From assembly GCA_015680685.1 (NCBI GenBank), contig MNCI01020228.1, forward strand, positions 133,095 through 197,094: a stretch of DNA of 64,000 nucleotides. Reading direction: 5' to 3'. Position numbers and translations under genes: made by a program. Of the stretch, positions 45,501 to 56,239 are shown in pieces (the stretch's first letter is position 1; every line of letters starts with the position of its first letter). Origin of the DNA: Gnetum montanum. Lineage: Eukaryota; Streptophyta; Gnetopsida; Gnetales; Gnetaceae. The notes below the pieces were generated by a model. The model was not told the origin of the DNA. It did no database searches and saw only the letters and a list, made by a program, of their open reading frames with translations.

Positions 45501-46686
45501 CTCGCCTCCGATGGGATCCCACGGAGCCCATTGATTTGGACACAGTGGAGCCACCATCCAATGAAGCAGCCGTGCCACGTAACATTTATGAGGAAATGCA
45601 TAAATGTGCGTTACGCTCGACACGCTCCTTATGGGAGAGTAAGGGCATCGATGAGACCCTCTGGAAAAGGCTGCAGAGGGCAGAGCAGCGGGTGGAGTCT
45701 CTAACCAAAGAGGTCGGAGACTTAAGATCACGGTGCGACTTCCTACAGGCACGAGCAACAGGGGACGAAGACTGGTGTATTGCTATTATCGATTACTCCT
45801 GCTATTGGAATGCCATCAAAAAGAGCGTACAAACTAGTTGGACATTAGTAGAGCAACAGATGCAGATAGAGCTCCTAGCTCAGAAAAGCCAAGATTGGAG
45901 GGACTATTGTGCAAGCGTGCAAGAATGGGGGTAGAAGGAGAAGGACCATAAGAATTTGTACAAGCGGGAGAGCATTACTTATCAGAAACTCTACCGTGAT
46001 TCTGCCATCAGGGCCCAATCCTTGGAAGTCTTCTTGGACGTCATCGGAGCTTCCGAAGCCTTCAAGAAGTTCGAAGAACAGGTGACTATAAGTGCATCCC
46101 CGGAAAGGGAGGTGACTCTCCCTGGGGACCAGTGAACAGTCCCTACTTTCTTCCCGGACCCACCCCGTTGGAGCAGCGTAGAGAAGGGAAAAGTGAAGGC
46201 CGAAGCTGCCTTGGGAGAGGATGTATGGCCAGATCTAACGGAGGAAGAGATTATGAAGCATCTGTGGGCTAGCCTAAACAAGCTTCCCTTTGCTGCGGAA
46301 GTAGGGCCGTCGCAAGTAATTTTATGCATGTCTTAGTTTGTATTTACTAATTATGATGTTAAGTCTTGTGTAGCTAATGTGCTTACTGCATTTAGGTACC
46401 AACTGAGGATAGGGAAGACGAGCCAGCCGAGGAGTTAGCTGAGGAAGCAACAGAAGTAGAAGAAGAAGCAAAGGAAGAGGAAGAAGAAGAAGTAGAAGAA
46501 GAAGAAGAACGCAACGATGAAGAGCGTCCTCCCGTGGAGCCAGCGCCGGAACGAGGACCTCATGAAGAGGACATTCTTCGTGAAAGAATCATTCCTAGAA
46601 ATGATGGCCCATTGGAGGACGATCCATTAGGGTTGGATCCAGGCTTAAGAGATACCGGCGACAGTGGCAGTAGAGGAACTGCGTAA
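42538..46686 (+). pseudogene. antisense eight-exon cargo gene: HAD/FCP1-like domain, unknown domain, coiled coil, acidic tail
   Basis: Exons: 42538-42656, 42931-43380, 43500-43774, 43873-44913, 45006-45215, 45292-45420, 45498-46315, 46396-46686. All seven introns are GT-AG, every phase fits, and together they give 1,111 codons including TAA. Exon 1: MAPKIKRKNAK (basic, possible nuclear signal). Exons 2-3: KPILIVLDIVGVL, FLLRNYNVIVWYDL, NTLFV and NPQGTVYYTG follow the motif order of plant FCP1/NIF-like HAD phosphatases (motif I D present; the later DD pair replaced by AC). Exon 4: unknown domain (AGLMHLFLAATPDVPASEML; FNIDAQLFTDLFGIPLDDLL). Exons 6-7: coiled coil (LWKRLQRAEQRVESLTKEV). Exon 8: about 40 acidic residues. 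Nine in-frame stops (four in exon 2, one in exon 3, two in exon 4, two in exon 7), mostly explained by C-to-T changes. The copy is dead but the gene structure is well preserved. Confidence 0.75.
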
Positions 46687-47315
46687 TTATGATTTACGCA
46701 TAGTTTTATTAATGTTGAAGTGGAGTATTGTTTTATGAATAACTGAGAAGACGCGTTGTAAGACCTGATGGATGTTTTAAATGTCAAGTATTTTGTCTTT
46801 TTTTTGGCTTTTATGCTTTTACAGCATGAACGTAATTATTAAGGTTTTTGCCTAAGTTATGATGATAAAATGTGATGACTAGTTTAAGGCCATCACGGGC
46901 CATCATATGATTCTGCGTAAACTAGCGACTAGTTTAGGGCCGTTGCAGGCCTACTGCATAATCAAGCGTAAAGAGTTATAGTATACAATTCAGGTAACTA
47001 GTTTAAGGCTGTTGCAGGCCATAGCGTAATATAGCAAGTGTAAATGATACTGGTACAGAATTTTGTGTAATTATGCTAAAGTAATCAGGAAACGTGAATA
47101 TCATGCATACGAAAAAGATAACAGTGTGAAGATAAATGACAAATGTAAGAACCGAAAACAAAAGTAATGTGAAAATGCATGAAATAAAATTGCTAAGTAG
47201 GAACCATGATAACTCACTAAGACATGATAATGTACACAAGGAACATCGTTCAACCATTGATACGCAATTGTCTCTTGATGGCTTTTATGTTGAGCGTTGC
47301 GTAAGGGCGAGAAGA
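46687..47315. other. interval between antisense gene and protease; repeats at 46876-47040
   Basis: No ORF is supported. Three direct repeats of a GACTAGTTTAAGGCC...GCAGGCC unit start at about 46876, 46927 and 46996 (spacing 51 and 69 bp). GCGTAA words are frequent, as in the LTRs. It would be the 3' region of the antisense gene and, on the minus strand, sequence directly after the Gag-protease frame. Confidence 0.5.
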
Positions 47316-50300
47316 CTAATGGTTTGACTCCTCTACGCTGCCATCCAGAAATCGTAGGTCAGCCCAAGCTAGACCGTCATCATTGCTGTCAGCTTGTTGA
47401 GGGGTTTGGAGACGGGTCTGGTCATTAGTCGTTTCTATCTCCGAACCCTGTTCTTCTTCAATGTTATTGATGGTCCTGGGGGTGATTTCGTCACCGCGTA
47501 TCACAACCTCCCCTCTGGCATAGGGCAGGTGTATCTCTTGGTGTATTGGTGACGAAACTGCCCTCAGCTGGGCTAACCACGACCTCCCCAAGATCAGGTT
47601 GAACCCTGGCATCTCCTCGAAGACTAAGAAAGTGGCCTCTGTCGGGAATTGATCCCCCGCCACAAACTCAATACGCACCATCCCCTTAACTTGAACCTGT
47701 GCCCCGTTGAACGATTTTATGCAGGCCGTTGTCATGGGCATGATCTGGTCGACCAAACCCAACCTATCCACGATGGAATAGGGAATGACGTTGGTAGCTG
47801 CGCCATCGTCTTCGTGCACTCTCCGGATCCGATATTGACCGACCCGGATAGTGATAAACATAGGTTCAGTTGTCACCTGACCTTTCTCAGGATCATCTTT
47901 GATAGACCCGTCATGGAAGGTCAGCGAGATAGGCCTGGGTTGCTCAGCTTCAGAAGGAAACATGACAGCATATATCGCTTCCTCCTTCGCTGGCAAGCTT
48001 TCATCCACTGATATGGATGTCAGCATGTGAACCATAGCCTCACGGTGTTCTCGAGACGTCATAAGCAGGTCGTAAAGGCTCAGGGTTGTGTTCTTTTGTT
48101 TGAGAGCCTGTTTAACTTGCGTAAATGCATCGAGGAGGTCCTTCTCTCGGCTAGATTGTTTTTCCCCTTTGTCTTCTTCCATTCGGCCCAAGAGACGAAT
48201 CTCTTGAGGTGGAACGGTGTTAGTCAAAGGGTTGCTCCTTTTCTTGCCAAGAGAAGGTGGTTGTGTTTCTACGCCTTTATCCTACCTCTGAGGCATAGAA
48301 GAAGGCGCAGAGGCCAAGGGCCTAGGCTTAGGGAAGCCGAGCGTAAGATGGTCCTTCGTTGCGTTAACTGGTGTGGTCTCTCCCTTTCTCTTGGGAGGTG
48401 ATGGTGAACTCTTGTGGTTGGAGGTCTGCCCCTGTGTGAGAGGAGCAGCCTGTGGTTTTAGCACCTTGATAATGAAGGGTGCCCTAGGTGTGGGCATGGA
48501 CGAGGCCAAGGCTTGATTATCGCTGTATGACTGAGAGTATATCCAAGAAGGTGCCCGTATAATGAAGGGCGGCCTCGAGACCCCACTGGCTGTCGATGAA
48601 ATGGTTGGCCCTCTTTGTGAGTTGGCAAGGACACACAAAACAAAAGGTTGTTTTGGCGGTTCCCTCCTCTCACTGTTCGTACTCACCACAGTGATCGTAT
48701 AAGGATCATCGTTTCCGTTCAACAGGTCCTTGTATACGTGCAATGTTTGGTTTTTTGGACGCGTCGGGTTGCTGCCGTCTAACTTGAGTGAACCATCATC
48801 CAACATGCATTGAATGTCATCTTTCAACACCCAGCAATAATCCATATCGTGACCACATAGATGGTGGTAGTCACAGAAACGGTCCAGCCTGAAAGATCTC
48901 AGAACTGGTGGTTCGTTAGGTAAGGCTAAAGAAGGGTTCTTCAGCAGTTCACAATGATGTCTGTGACGCTTCAGAGCTTCCTCGAACACCTTCTTAGGTT
49001 GAATGTGCCCTACCCCTAACAGTTGTCTCAGTAGTTTGGAATGCTTTACAGGTAATGCCGTGTACTTTGAGCGATCCTTACGCTCAAAGTTTGGCTTAGG
49101 CTGGGGGGCCTTTTTAGGGGCCGCCGTGTCCTGACTGGTGCTGGCACCAGTCGTGGTTTCAGGAGGTGCCGTGGGTGCCTTTTTGTTCTTAGTATTTGTA
49201 CTCTATGTCATTGCAGCTGTTGTCGTTGTCGCTGCTTTACCTTTGTCCTTGCTCTTGTTATGTGCGTTCCTATAGGCGACATACGCCAGGTCTTTGCTGG
49301 CCTCCGTAGCATCTTGGATGCTTCTAACTTGAGCAAAGGCCTGATGTAAAGAATTGGGGGAAAGATAGTACAAATTTGACTTAATGAAGTCATTGACTGC
49401 TCCCTTGAATATAGCCAGCAAATGTGAGTCCGCGATCGGCTCGTGGATCTCAGTCAAGGTAGCATTCCAGCGCTGTATGAACTTTTGGATGGGCTCGAGC
49501 GAGTCTTGTTTCACCCCCATGAGCTGATCCAATGTGACTTCTAGTTTCAAGTTGTATTTGAAGCAAGTCAAAAATTGGGTCAACAACTCTTCCAGGGTTG
49601 AGATGGAAAAGCGCGGGAGGGCTCGGTACCAATCCAAAGCTTTCCCTGTTAAAGACATTGCAAAGACTCGGATGATGGTGTGTGGCCACTGTTGCAACAA
49701 CAAGGACTCAGACCTAAACGTGACCAAGTGAGCATTGGGATCTCCCTCCCCATTGTACTTGGTAAAATGAGGTAGGGACATCCCTGGAAGCAACGACAGC
49801 ATAGGGACCGCTAGACTAATCGGATCATCCTGATCAAAGTCCATGATCTGAATGGTATCAGAACCGGCGGCTTTGAGGCGTCGAACCTCCTCGGTGAGAG
49901 TCTGTATAAGCTGGAAGGCCTGGTCCAGACCTGTTGATGAAGGTGTCTGCGCGGAAGGCATAGGAGGTTGGACCGGGAGGGCGACGCCAGGAAATGGAAA
50001 GGACGGAAGAGGTTGACTGGCTGCTTGTGGGGCGGGGATCCCAGTAGGCAGGGGAGCCTGTGAAGACCACCACATGCTGGTTTGCGCAGAGGGGTTAGCC
50101 ATAGCCTGCTACGCGAGATAAGGATGAGGATACTGCGGTATCACCTGTGGAACATGCGTTGCGGGCGCAACCGAGGGTTGCACGCCATACACCACAGATT
50201 GGGTATGTTGCGCCGCCGGGTTGGCCCACTGACCTGCGGTAGGCTGTTGGGCGTATGTTTGTGGCTGAACGACTGTGGTAATTTTTTGAGTTAGAGGGGG

Positions 50301-50969
50301 TGAAAGCGACAAGGTCTACGCTGGGTGCGTTGCGGATATGTTGTGAGGTTGTATCTGAGGGATGAAATGGGACGCAACGGTCGCCGGGACCACCACTGGG
50401 ATGCTAAGTACCTGCGGTGACGAAACCGCCCCCACGTTCTTATGGGGTATTTGTACTTGCAGCCCAGACGGCTGCGCAGTGGCTTGCGGAAGGGTAGGGA
50501 CGTGCATCTGCATCGTCATGGCTATGTTAAGAGAGGCGGCCTCTTTGTTGAAAGGAAATAGGGGATCTACGTACGTATGGGGGCTCAGAGTATGGAACGA
50601 ATGTTCCAACTGGGCTACCAATTCATCCTCCTCTTCCCCATTCTGGGGTTCCACCATAGCCTATGCAGCCTGGCTCTTGGCCATGACCAACTGTGTGATG
50701 AGTTCATGTTGATGTTTGGTCAAGGGAATAATGTCGTAAGCTATTGGTTTGAAGTCATGGCCCCCTCGGTGGACCACCTCAAAGTTGTATTCTTTAGGGG
50801 TTATGACCGTGAAGACATGCTCTTTTCCCTGAAGTCTCAATGATCGGCGCAATGCCCCCTGAGATCTTGTTGCGCTAGGAGTTGGTCTTGTGACCGCAAT
50901 AGGGTTCATAGATGCGGCACCCAAATCAGCAGGGGCCATGGCTGTTGTGGTCGTGTACAAGGAATCCAT
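47316..50969 (-). pseudogene. Tat Gag-protease, single frame with five internal TAG
   Basis: One frame runs from ATG at 50969 to TAG at 47316 (1,218 codons with the stop), broken only by TAG at 50661, 50316, 50109, 49203 and 48282. The N-terminal 300 residues are Pro/Gln/Ala-rich. The Gag core contains FTKYNGEGDPNAHLVTF, GKALDWYRALP and FIQRWN, the retrotransposon Gag domain. A zinc-finger-like CDYHHLCGHDMDYCWVLK is of the Tat type. The protease at the end has HEDDGAATNVI (active site) and FNLILGRSWLAQLRAV. With Gln restored at the TAGs the frame would be complete, so this copy was active fairly recently or sits in a family with TAG-rich decay. Confidence 0.85.
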
Positions 50970-51188
50970 TGAGCAATAAGATTAACGGTAACTGGTAATC
51001 GGATCTAAGAAATAGCTGGCAACAAAAGCACAAATAGGCTTTCTACCCTATAGGATTTCAAAGAAATCGTCCTTGCGGCCGATCTATACCACATGATTTG
51101 CCGTAGACTTCCCTAGAGGTATTACGTCTACGGTTTAGGGTATGGATCGCTAACAGGGCTACCCGAAATACTCGGATCGGAGGTTCAA

Positions 51189-51206
51189 GCCCTCCTTCTA
51201 GTGCCA
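51189..51206 (-). other. primer binding site of the Tat element, tRNA not identified
   Basis: Minus-strand TGGCACTAGAAGGAGGGC lies six bases inside the LTR end CGTTACA. Read on the plus strand, the sequence up to 51206 ends GGAGG-TTCAAGC-CCTCC-TTCTAGTGCCA: a perfect T-arm followed by an acceptor 3' strand and CCA. The complementarity thus covers a full tRNA 3' half. I could not assign the tRNA species. Confidence 0.6.
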
Positions 51207-51212
51207 GAAAAC

Positions 51213-52483
51213 TGTAACGATGGAAAACGCGGTGTGTAACGGTCTGAACGGGTGTGTAACGACGAAAAATGTCGGCAGCTGGAAGATACCAAAAAAAATT
51301 CCGCGTGCACAGTTTTAACCACAGATCCGTGCGAGGGCTATGCTGGAAAAATGAATCCACGACGCCCTGAACGGTCTTGTCGATCAGACGAGGACTTACT
51401 AATCAGTAAATTGATGAATATCTGGTGGAACGATCTGATTCGAGGAATCGCAAAATGAGGGGAAAACGACGTAGACGAATTGTAATGATGATAACGCTAA
51501 ACACGATAAGAAGGCGCTAACACTAAAGAAACACGTAGCTTCAAGATCTACACTTTGACTTGGAAGATGTATATTTTTTATGCCACATTACACTAGGGAG
51601 ACCTCGATTGCCTGATGTAAGGTAAGCACAAAACAACAAGAAAATTGTCCAAACAGAAGTTCGATCTACCTCGTGGGCCAAAGTCGGGATGCAAGGAAGG
51701 TCAAGCTCTGACGTCTACTGATCAACTGTTTCTGACCAATAGAGTCTGCAGACCCTGATAACATGTGTCCCAAATGTTTCGGGTACTGTTGGCCTGACCA
51801 TGTTTGTATCAAACTTCATGACTACGCACAATACGCTTATTTGCGTATTGTGCGTATAAAGAGCAGGTGCGCGTCGGGCGTGTTTCAACTATCTTTGGGA
51901 TTATATTACGCTTATTCACGCTGTGTTGCATGCACGAGCGTAACATAACATGGAAACCATAGATTCAAGCTATTTTACGCTCGCCTACACAGCCGCGTGT
52001 AATGAAGCGTAAACGATGTCTAGCTTGGCGACGCAATACGCTGTGATACGCTACGTTGCGTGATGAGCGTATGATGAGTATTCGTGCTTTCTTAGACTTT
52101 GCCTTTGACTATTTTGGAGCTCATTACGCTACCGTGCGTAACAGAGCATAAACTTGACCTTGAACAAAAGACTTGACAAAATATACAATAAGTCATATAT
52201 TACGCTGCTCAAGCTTTTCCCTATGCCGAAGTAACTAGCCTTCTAATGCTGGACTATGTTTAAACAGAATCACGCTAAGTGCCATTATGCTACGTCATGT
52301 GACATAGCGTAAACAGAGAAAACATAGTAAGATTAAAAATCTGCACAGGAAGTTGAAGACTTGATGCTATGCGCCTCTTGGTGTTCCTCTATCTTATTCT
52401 CCCTTCTGGAATCCTGACATGCGCCCCTGCCTGAATTGCGAATCTTTGCCTGAGGCGGACTCGTAATTTTTCATGGTGTTTCA
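51213..52483 (-). repeat. 5' LTR of the Tat element
   Basis: Plus-strand ends TGTAACGATGG...GGTGTTTCA. It contains three TGTAACG words at its left end (51213, about 51235, 51255). It lacks the TATA-bearing 305-bp block of the other LTR but has about 75 bp (52180-52255) that the other lacks. Confidence 0.75.
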
Positions 52484-52894
52484 GGGTGGATAACTAAGAA
52501 ACTTTGGGCCTTGTATTTCGAAGATTTAATACTTCCAAAATAGCTTGCGTGGAAAAATCGACTATCACACCCCTTGGAAAATTCATTTATTCATCATATG
52601 AATCCCCTTGTTCTCGCTTAGAACTAACTCTAACAGGCATGATACTTTGTAATCACGTACGCAAGCATCATATATACAATAGACAAAAACCCAAGAAGCA
52701 TGTAATAATATTGTCCTGAAACATGGAGCACAAACAATTGATTTATAAAAAAATTTCACGCATATTTCAAAATCATGTCCTTCCTCTCCTCTAAAAAAAC
52801 TATCTCAGAAAGACCATCTTAAAAACAACATACTCCAAAATCAACTGATTCATGAATAAAAAATAGCATATTAAACATCCATATATGAACAAAT
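52484..52894. other. no gene seen between Tat element and pseudogene
   Basis: AT-rich. The 71-codon plus frame at 52504-52719 shows no family. It is probably intron or flank of the neighbouring pseudogene. It does not continue the element 5 ORF that ends at 35585. Confidence 0.4.
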
Positions 52895-55800
52895 CAAAGA
52901 AGGCTTTCTTGCAAAATAGAGATCTATCCTTCTTTGAATAAAATATCCTCATCTAAAACTTCTATTCTTTTTTTCAGTGAATCAACCTCAATTACTAGTG
53001 TCTTGTTATCCTTACTAAGCTTATATACATATTGTTGAAGATTGTCCTTCTCTTTTGAAACCCTTGACAATTCATTCTTCAAAGATGTCAATTCCTGTAA
53101 GTTTCCCTTTAGATCATTTTGTAGTTGCTGAATGATATTAATTTTTCTTTAAGTTGTTTCAACAAAGATTTAAATAATCAGCATAACAGAACCCATAGAA
53201 ATAGGAATGTTAGAAAAACGTATATTAATGCAAATAGTCAGACTCTACCAAAATCTACAACTCCTTTCCTTTCTGAACTACATTTCCAAACATGTTTTGC
53301 AATTTTGAATTTTCATCGTTCAAAACTTCTCAACTCCTCACTAAAGTTGTCACTTCTTCCTCAAGCCTTTCCAAATCACTCTCGAGAGAGCATAGCTTTT
53401 CCCGTAGAACTTTAGCGAGTAGGGTTTTAGCTTTAAACTCTTGTTGCAGCTCACAAACTCGATCAAAATTCTAGAAAAACAGTTTGATTTTTTCTTAGTT
53501 GGTTACCCCTGAAATTTGATAGCTAATAATAAGAATTCAAAAAAGTTAATTACTCTATTAATGCATCAACATGATAATTATAGATGACTATCAACTCTTA
53601 TTCAATTAAATTAAAGATACCTTTGCAGAGTCTACATCTAAAAGAAGAGACTCGGTCTCCTCAGAATCCTGTTTACTGAATATTTTACACGATATCTGTG
53701 GATTTTCTTTAAGTATTCCATTTTTAATTATTATACTTTCCTTAAGAGAATCCAATCTTTGACCCAGCCTATCAAAACCCATCTCAAAGTCTATCATCTT
53801 GCCCCTCTCTTGGTCAGTAGCCAAATCCCTTGACAAGCTTCCTTCTTTAATTTCACATACTTCTGTTGAAAATAATTTCTTCTTGATAAAATCTAGCAAC
53901 TAGGAGAAAAGATCATTATAATCATTTAAAAGCTTCAATGCATGTGTTTGCAGCCCATTAACTCTCTCTTGTAGTTCATGATCAAGCTTAATTAAAGCAA
54001 GGCCATTATCTTTTTCCAAATTCTTCACTCTCTCTAACCAAATAGCATTCTCTTGCCTCAAACTGTCAACATCAAATCTATGGATTTCTAAATCTCTATG
54101 TAGAGCTTGCTCAACACTGATTAAACGTAATTGTTCTCTTTGCAACTTTGCAATATTACTATCACTGGGCTGTATAGTGGTATTGTTAACCTTCTCATTC
54201 AATCCTTCACATAATCCAATAATAGTTTTCTCCTATTCATTACAAAGTCTTTGTAATCTGACAAGCATTTTCTGCAATTCATTATTTTTACTAGCTTGCT
54301 CTCTATAGTTTTCAATCATAAGTTTTTGACTATCTTTAGCTTCTTTTTCTTTCTTGGATGTTTCAGAGATAGATTCTTGCAATCTTGCAATCTCACTCTC
54401 AATGTGTTCCAACTTCATTCTCAAGTCCTCTGCATATTTCTCACATTCCCTTACCTAATATTTCAAGTTAGCCTCTCTGTTATTTGAAGATAAAACTTTT
54501 CTCTGTAGGCCCACATTTTGCTTAGCCAAATCTCTTACTCTATCTCTTAACCTTTTTTCTTCATGCTTCATTTTATCAAGCATGCTTGCCCAGTCACCAG
54601 ATCTCCTGTCTATCTCTTTTATAAAACTTGATTGAATATCATTCTTTTGATTTTCTAATGTCGTTGTATGTTCGGCCAATTCTCTTTCTACTTGTTTCAA
54701 CTTTTCATTAGCTGCATATCTTTCAGTTATTCTTTGCTGGATTTCATAACATATTTTAAAAGCCAAATTCTTTTTTTCTTCACAAAACTTTCTTAATCTC
54801 CCCTGCAATAATTGTACATTGGGGTCAAGTTTTTTAGCAACAACAATTTCAGAGCTTAAAGAATCTAATTGTCTAGACATCATTTCAGCTCCTTCCTGAG
54901 CGTCTGTTGCCCTCATTTTAGATCTTCATCAATGATGCTATTCATTCCATGCCTATCAAACCACAACTGAAATTGATGTGCTTCATCTTTCATTTGATTG
55001 GGATGTGAGGCCAAAATACATGGAGACTTTCTTTCTTGCATCACACTCATTGGCTTCTGAGGCTCATCTATATAGTTATTAGAAGAACCTTCTAAATATG
55101 AGAAATATGATGATGCAGGAATATGCTCAATACATGCATTGATACTAGTTTCAGGGACAATGGTTGATGTTGTATGGTACTTCAAAAATATTTTTATGTA
55201 TACAACCTTCTGGAACTAGTTTCTTCTCTGACATTGTTCCTTGGCTGTTAGACCTTCCTGGTAAAGCCTTAATAATTCTCTCAGCAACACTTCGTGCTGC
55301 TTGATAGAGAGATGAAACAAGGCTGAGAGAAGATGACTTACTTTGTCCTTGTGTGATTTCAATTTGCACGTTGCCAATATTACCAGAGCACAACTTGGAT
55401 TCACAGTCATTATTGGTATTTACTGATTGGGAACATATATGTTTTGTAGCATATGTAGATTGAGATGGCATAATCTCTCTATCATCAGCATATTGTGAAA
55501 AAATGGAAACAACAACAAAATACGACTCCATCTCATCATCAAAATTGCTTGTCATTTGACCTGAATTGCATTGAAGTGGCAACCTAGGAGGAGGATACCA
55601 AGATATATTAGTACTTGGTTTAGGCCTATTTTTAGGTACACTGCCAGATATATTGCTACAAATTTCTAAGAAAATATTTATTAAGCCATTGGTAGGAACC
55701 ATTGCTGATCCCACACTGTATATGAAGTAGCTTATTATACAATAAAAATAATTGAAAAGCTTCAATAAATATTTCTTGGTCATTAAAAATATGAAAATAA

Positions 55801-56016
55801 CTTAGAATATTTCTAATGTAATCACTTTAAACCTAGTGCTTCAGCTAACTAACTTTTGGAAACTTATTTCCTATGTAAAAGAATCTCAAAGTATAACTTT
55901 ATCCAATATTCTTACTATGATTGGTGATGAAAGCGATCATCCCTGCCAGTGTTGTTTGAACTGCTTGCAGTGCTGCAGGTAAGAGATGTAGAAGAATCTC
56001 TAGATAGAACCTTGAA
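52895..56016 (-). pseudogene. plant coiled-coil protein (DUF7653 / AT2G39300-AT3G55060-like), intron-containing pseudogene
   Basis: Minus-strand exons: 56016-55916 (SRDSSTSLTCSTASSSNN; acceptor ATTCAG, donor GTAAGA), 55715-53621 (donor GTATCT), 53470 to about 53290 (acceptor TTCTAG), and 53127 to about 52895. Key blocks: RSVAERIIKALPGRS, MRATDAQEGAEMMSRQLDSL, LRKFCEEKKNLAFKI, KEIDRRSGDWASMLDKMKHE, RLRDRVRDLAKQNVGLQRKV, and VLREKLCSRESDLERLEEEV in the third exon. From memory these match the Arabidopsis coiled-coil family AT2G39300/AT3G55060. Two frameshifts at A/T runs (about 55190 and 54915) and TAG stops, typically for Gln (e.g. 'KEG*ISILQ' at 52924), show it is dead. Introns remain, so it is not a processed copy. 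The 3' exons are missing. Confidence 0.7.
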
Positions 56017-56239
56017 CTGAATAATAAACATTCAATAAAATTAGAAAAAACAAACTTTTTTGTTAAGTATAATAATCACATAATAATTTAAAACATAGAT
56101 CAATTATAGTTAAACATGGCATATGCTAATGCTAGCAAAAAAGATAGTGTAAGTAAGAGAAATCTAGAAAGTACATGGAAATTAAAAATCCATGTCTAAA
56201 ATTTATTTAAAATGAAAAAGATAGCAATTACACACATGC
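56017..56239. other. no gene; upstream intron or junction with element 7
   Basis: Left of element 7's truncated gag and upstream (minus) of the first recognisable pseudogene exon. No first exon with a convincing start was found here. Confidence 0.4.

Larger units (their letters stand above)
35586..52483 (-). mobile_element. Tat-lineage Ty3/gypsy element, 16.9 kb, with antisense gene
   Basis: Minus-strand order: 5' LTR (52483-51213), primer site, Gag-protease (50969-47316), a 5-kb interval carrying an eight-exon gene on the plus strand (42538-46686), then RT, RNase H, a second RNase H, and integrase (42123-38646), a 3' region with tandem repeats, polypurine tract, 3' LTR (37068-35586). The second RNase H marks the Tat lineage (Ogre, Grande and relatives). 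LTRs are roughly 90% identical over a hand-compared 190-bp stretch. The coding parts hold few stops, so it is the youngest element here. It cuts element 5 on its left and abuts the host pseudogene on its right. No convincing target-site duplication was found, and the left end seems to lack about 27 bp relative to the other LTR. Confidence 0.85.

Noticed and set aside
47649-48401. plus-strand ORFs of 120 and 124 codons in the Tat element
   Set aside because: Opposite to the well-supported Gag-protease frame; no motifs and no splice logic, unlike the 42.5-46.7 kb gene.
50082-50843. plus-strand ORFs of 70, 116 and 88 codons
   Set aside because: Shadows of the Pro/Gln-rich N-terminus of the Tat Gag frame.
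51125-51206. a functional tRNA gene
   Set aside because: The T-arm and CCA are clear but no matching 5' acceptor strand was found, CCA is not encoded in plant nuclear tRNA genes, and the place is that of the Tat primer site.
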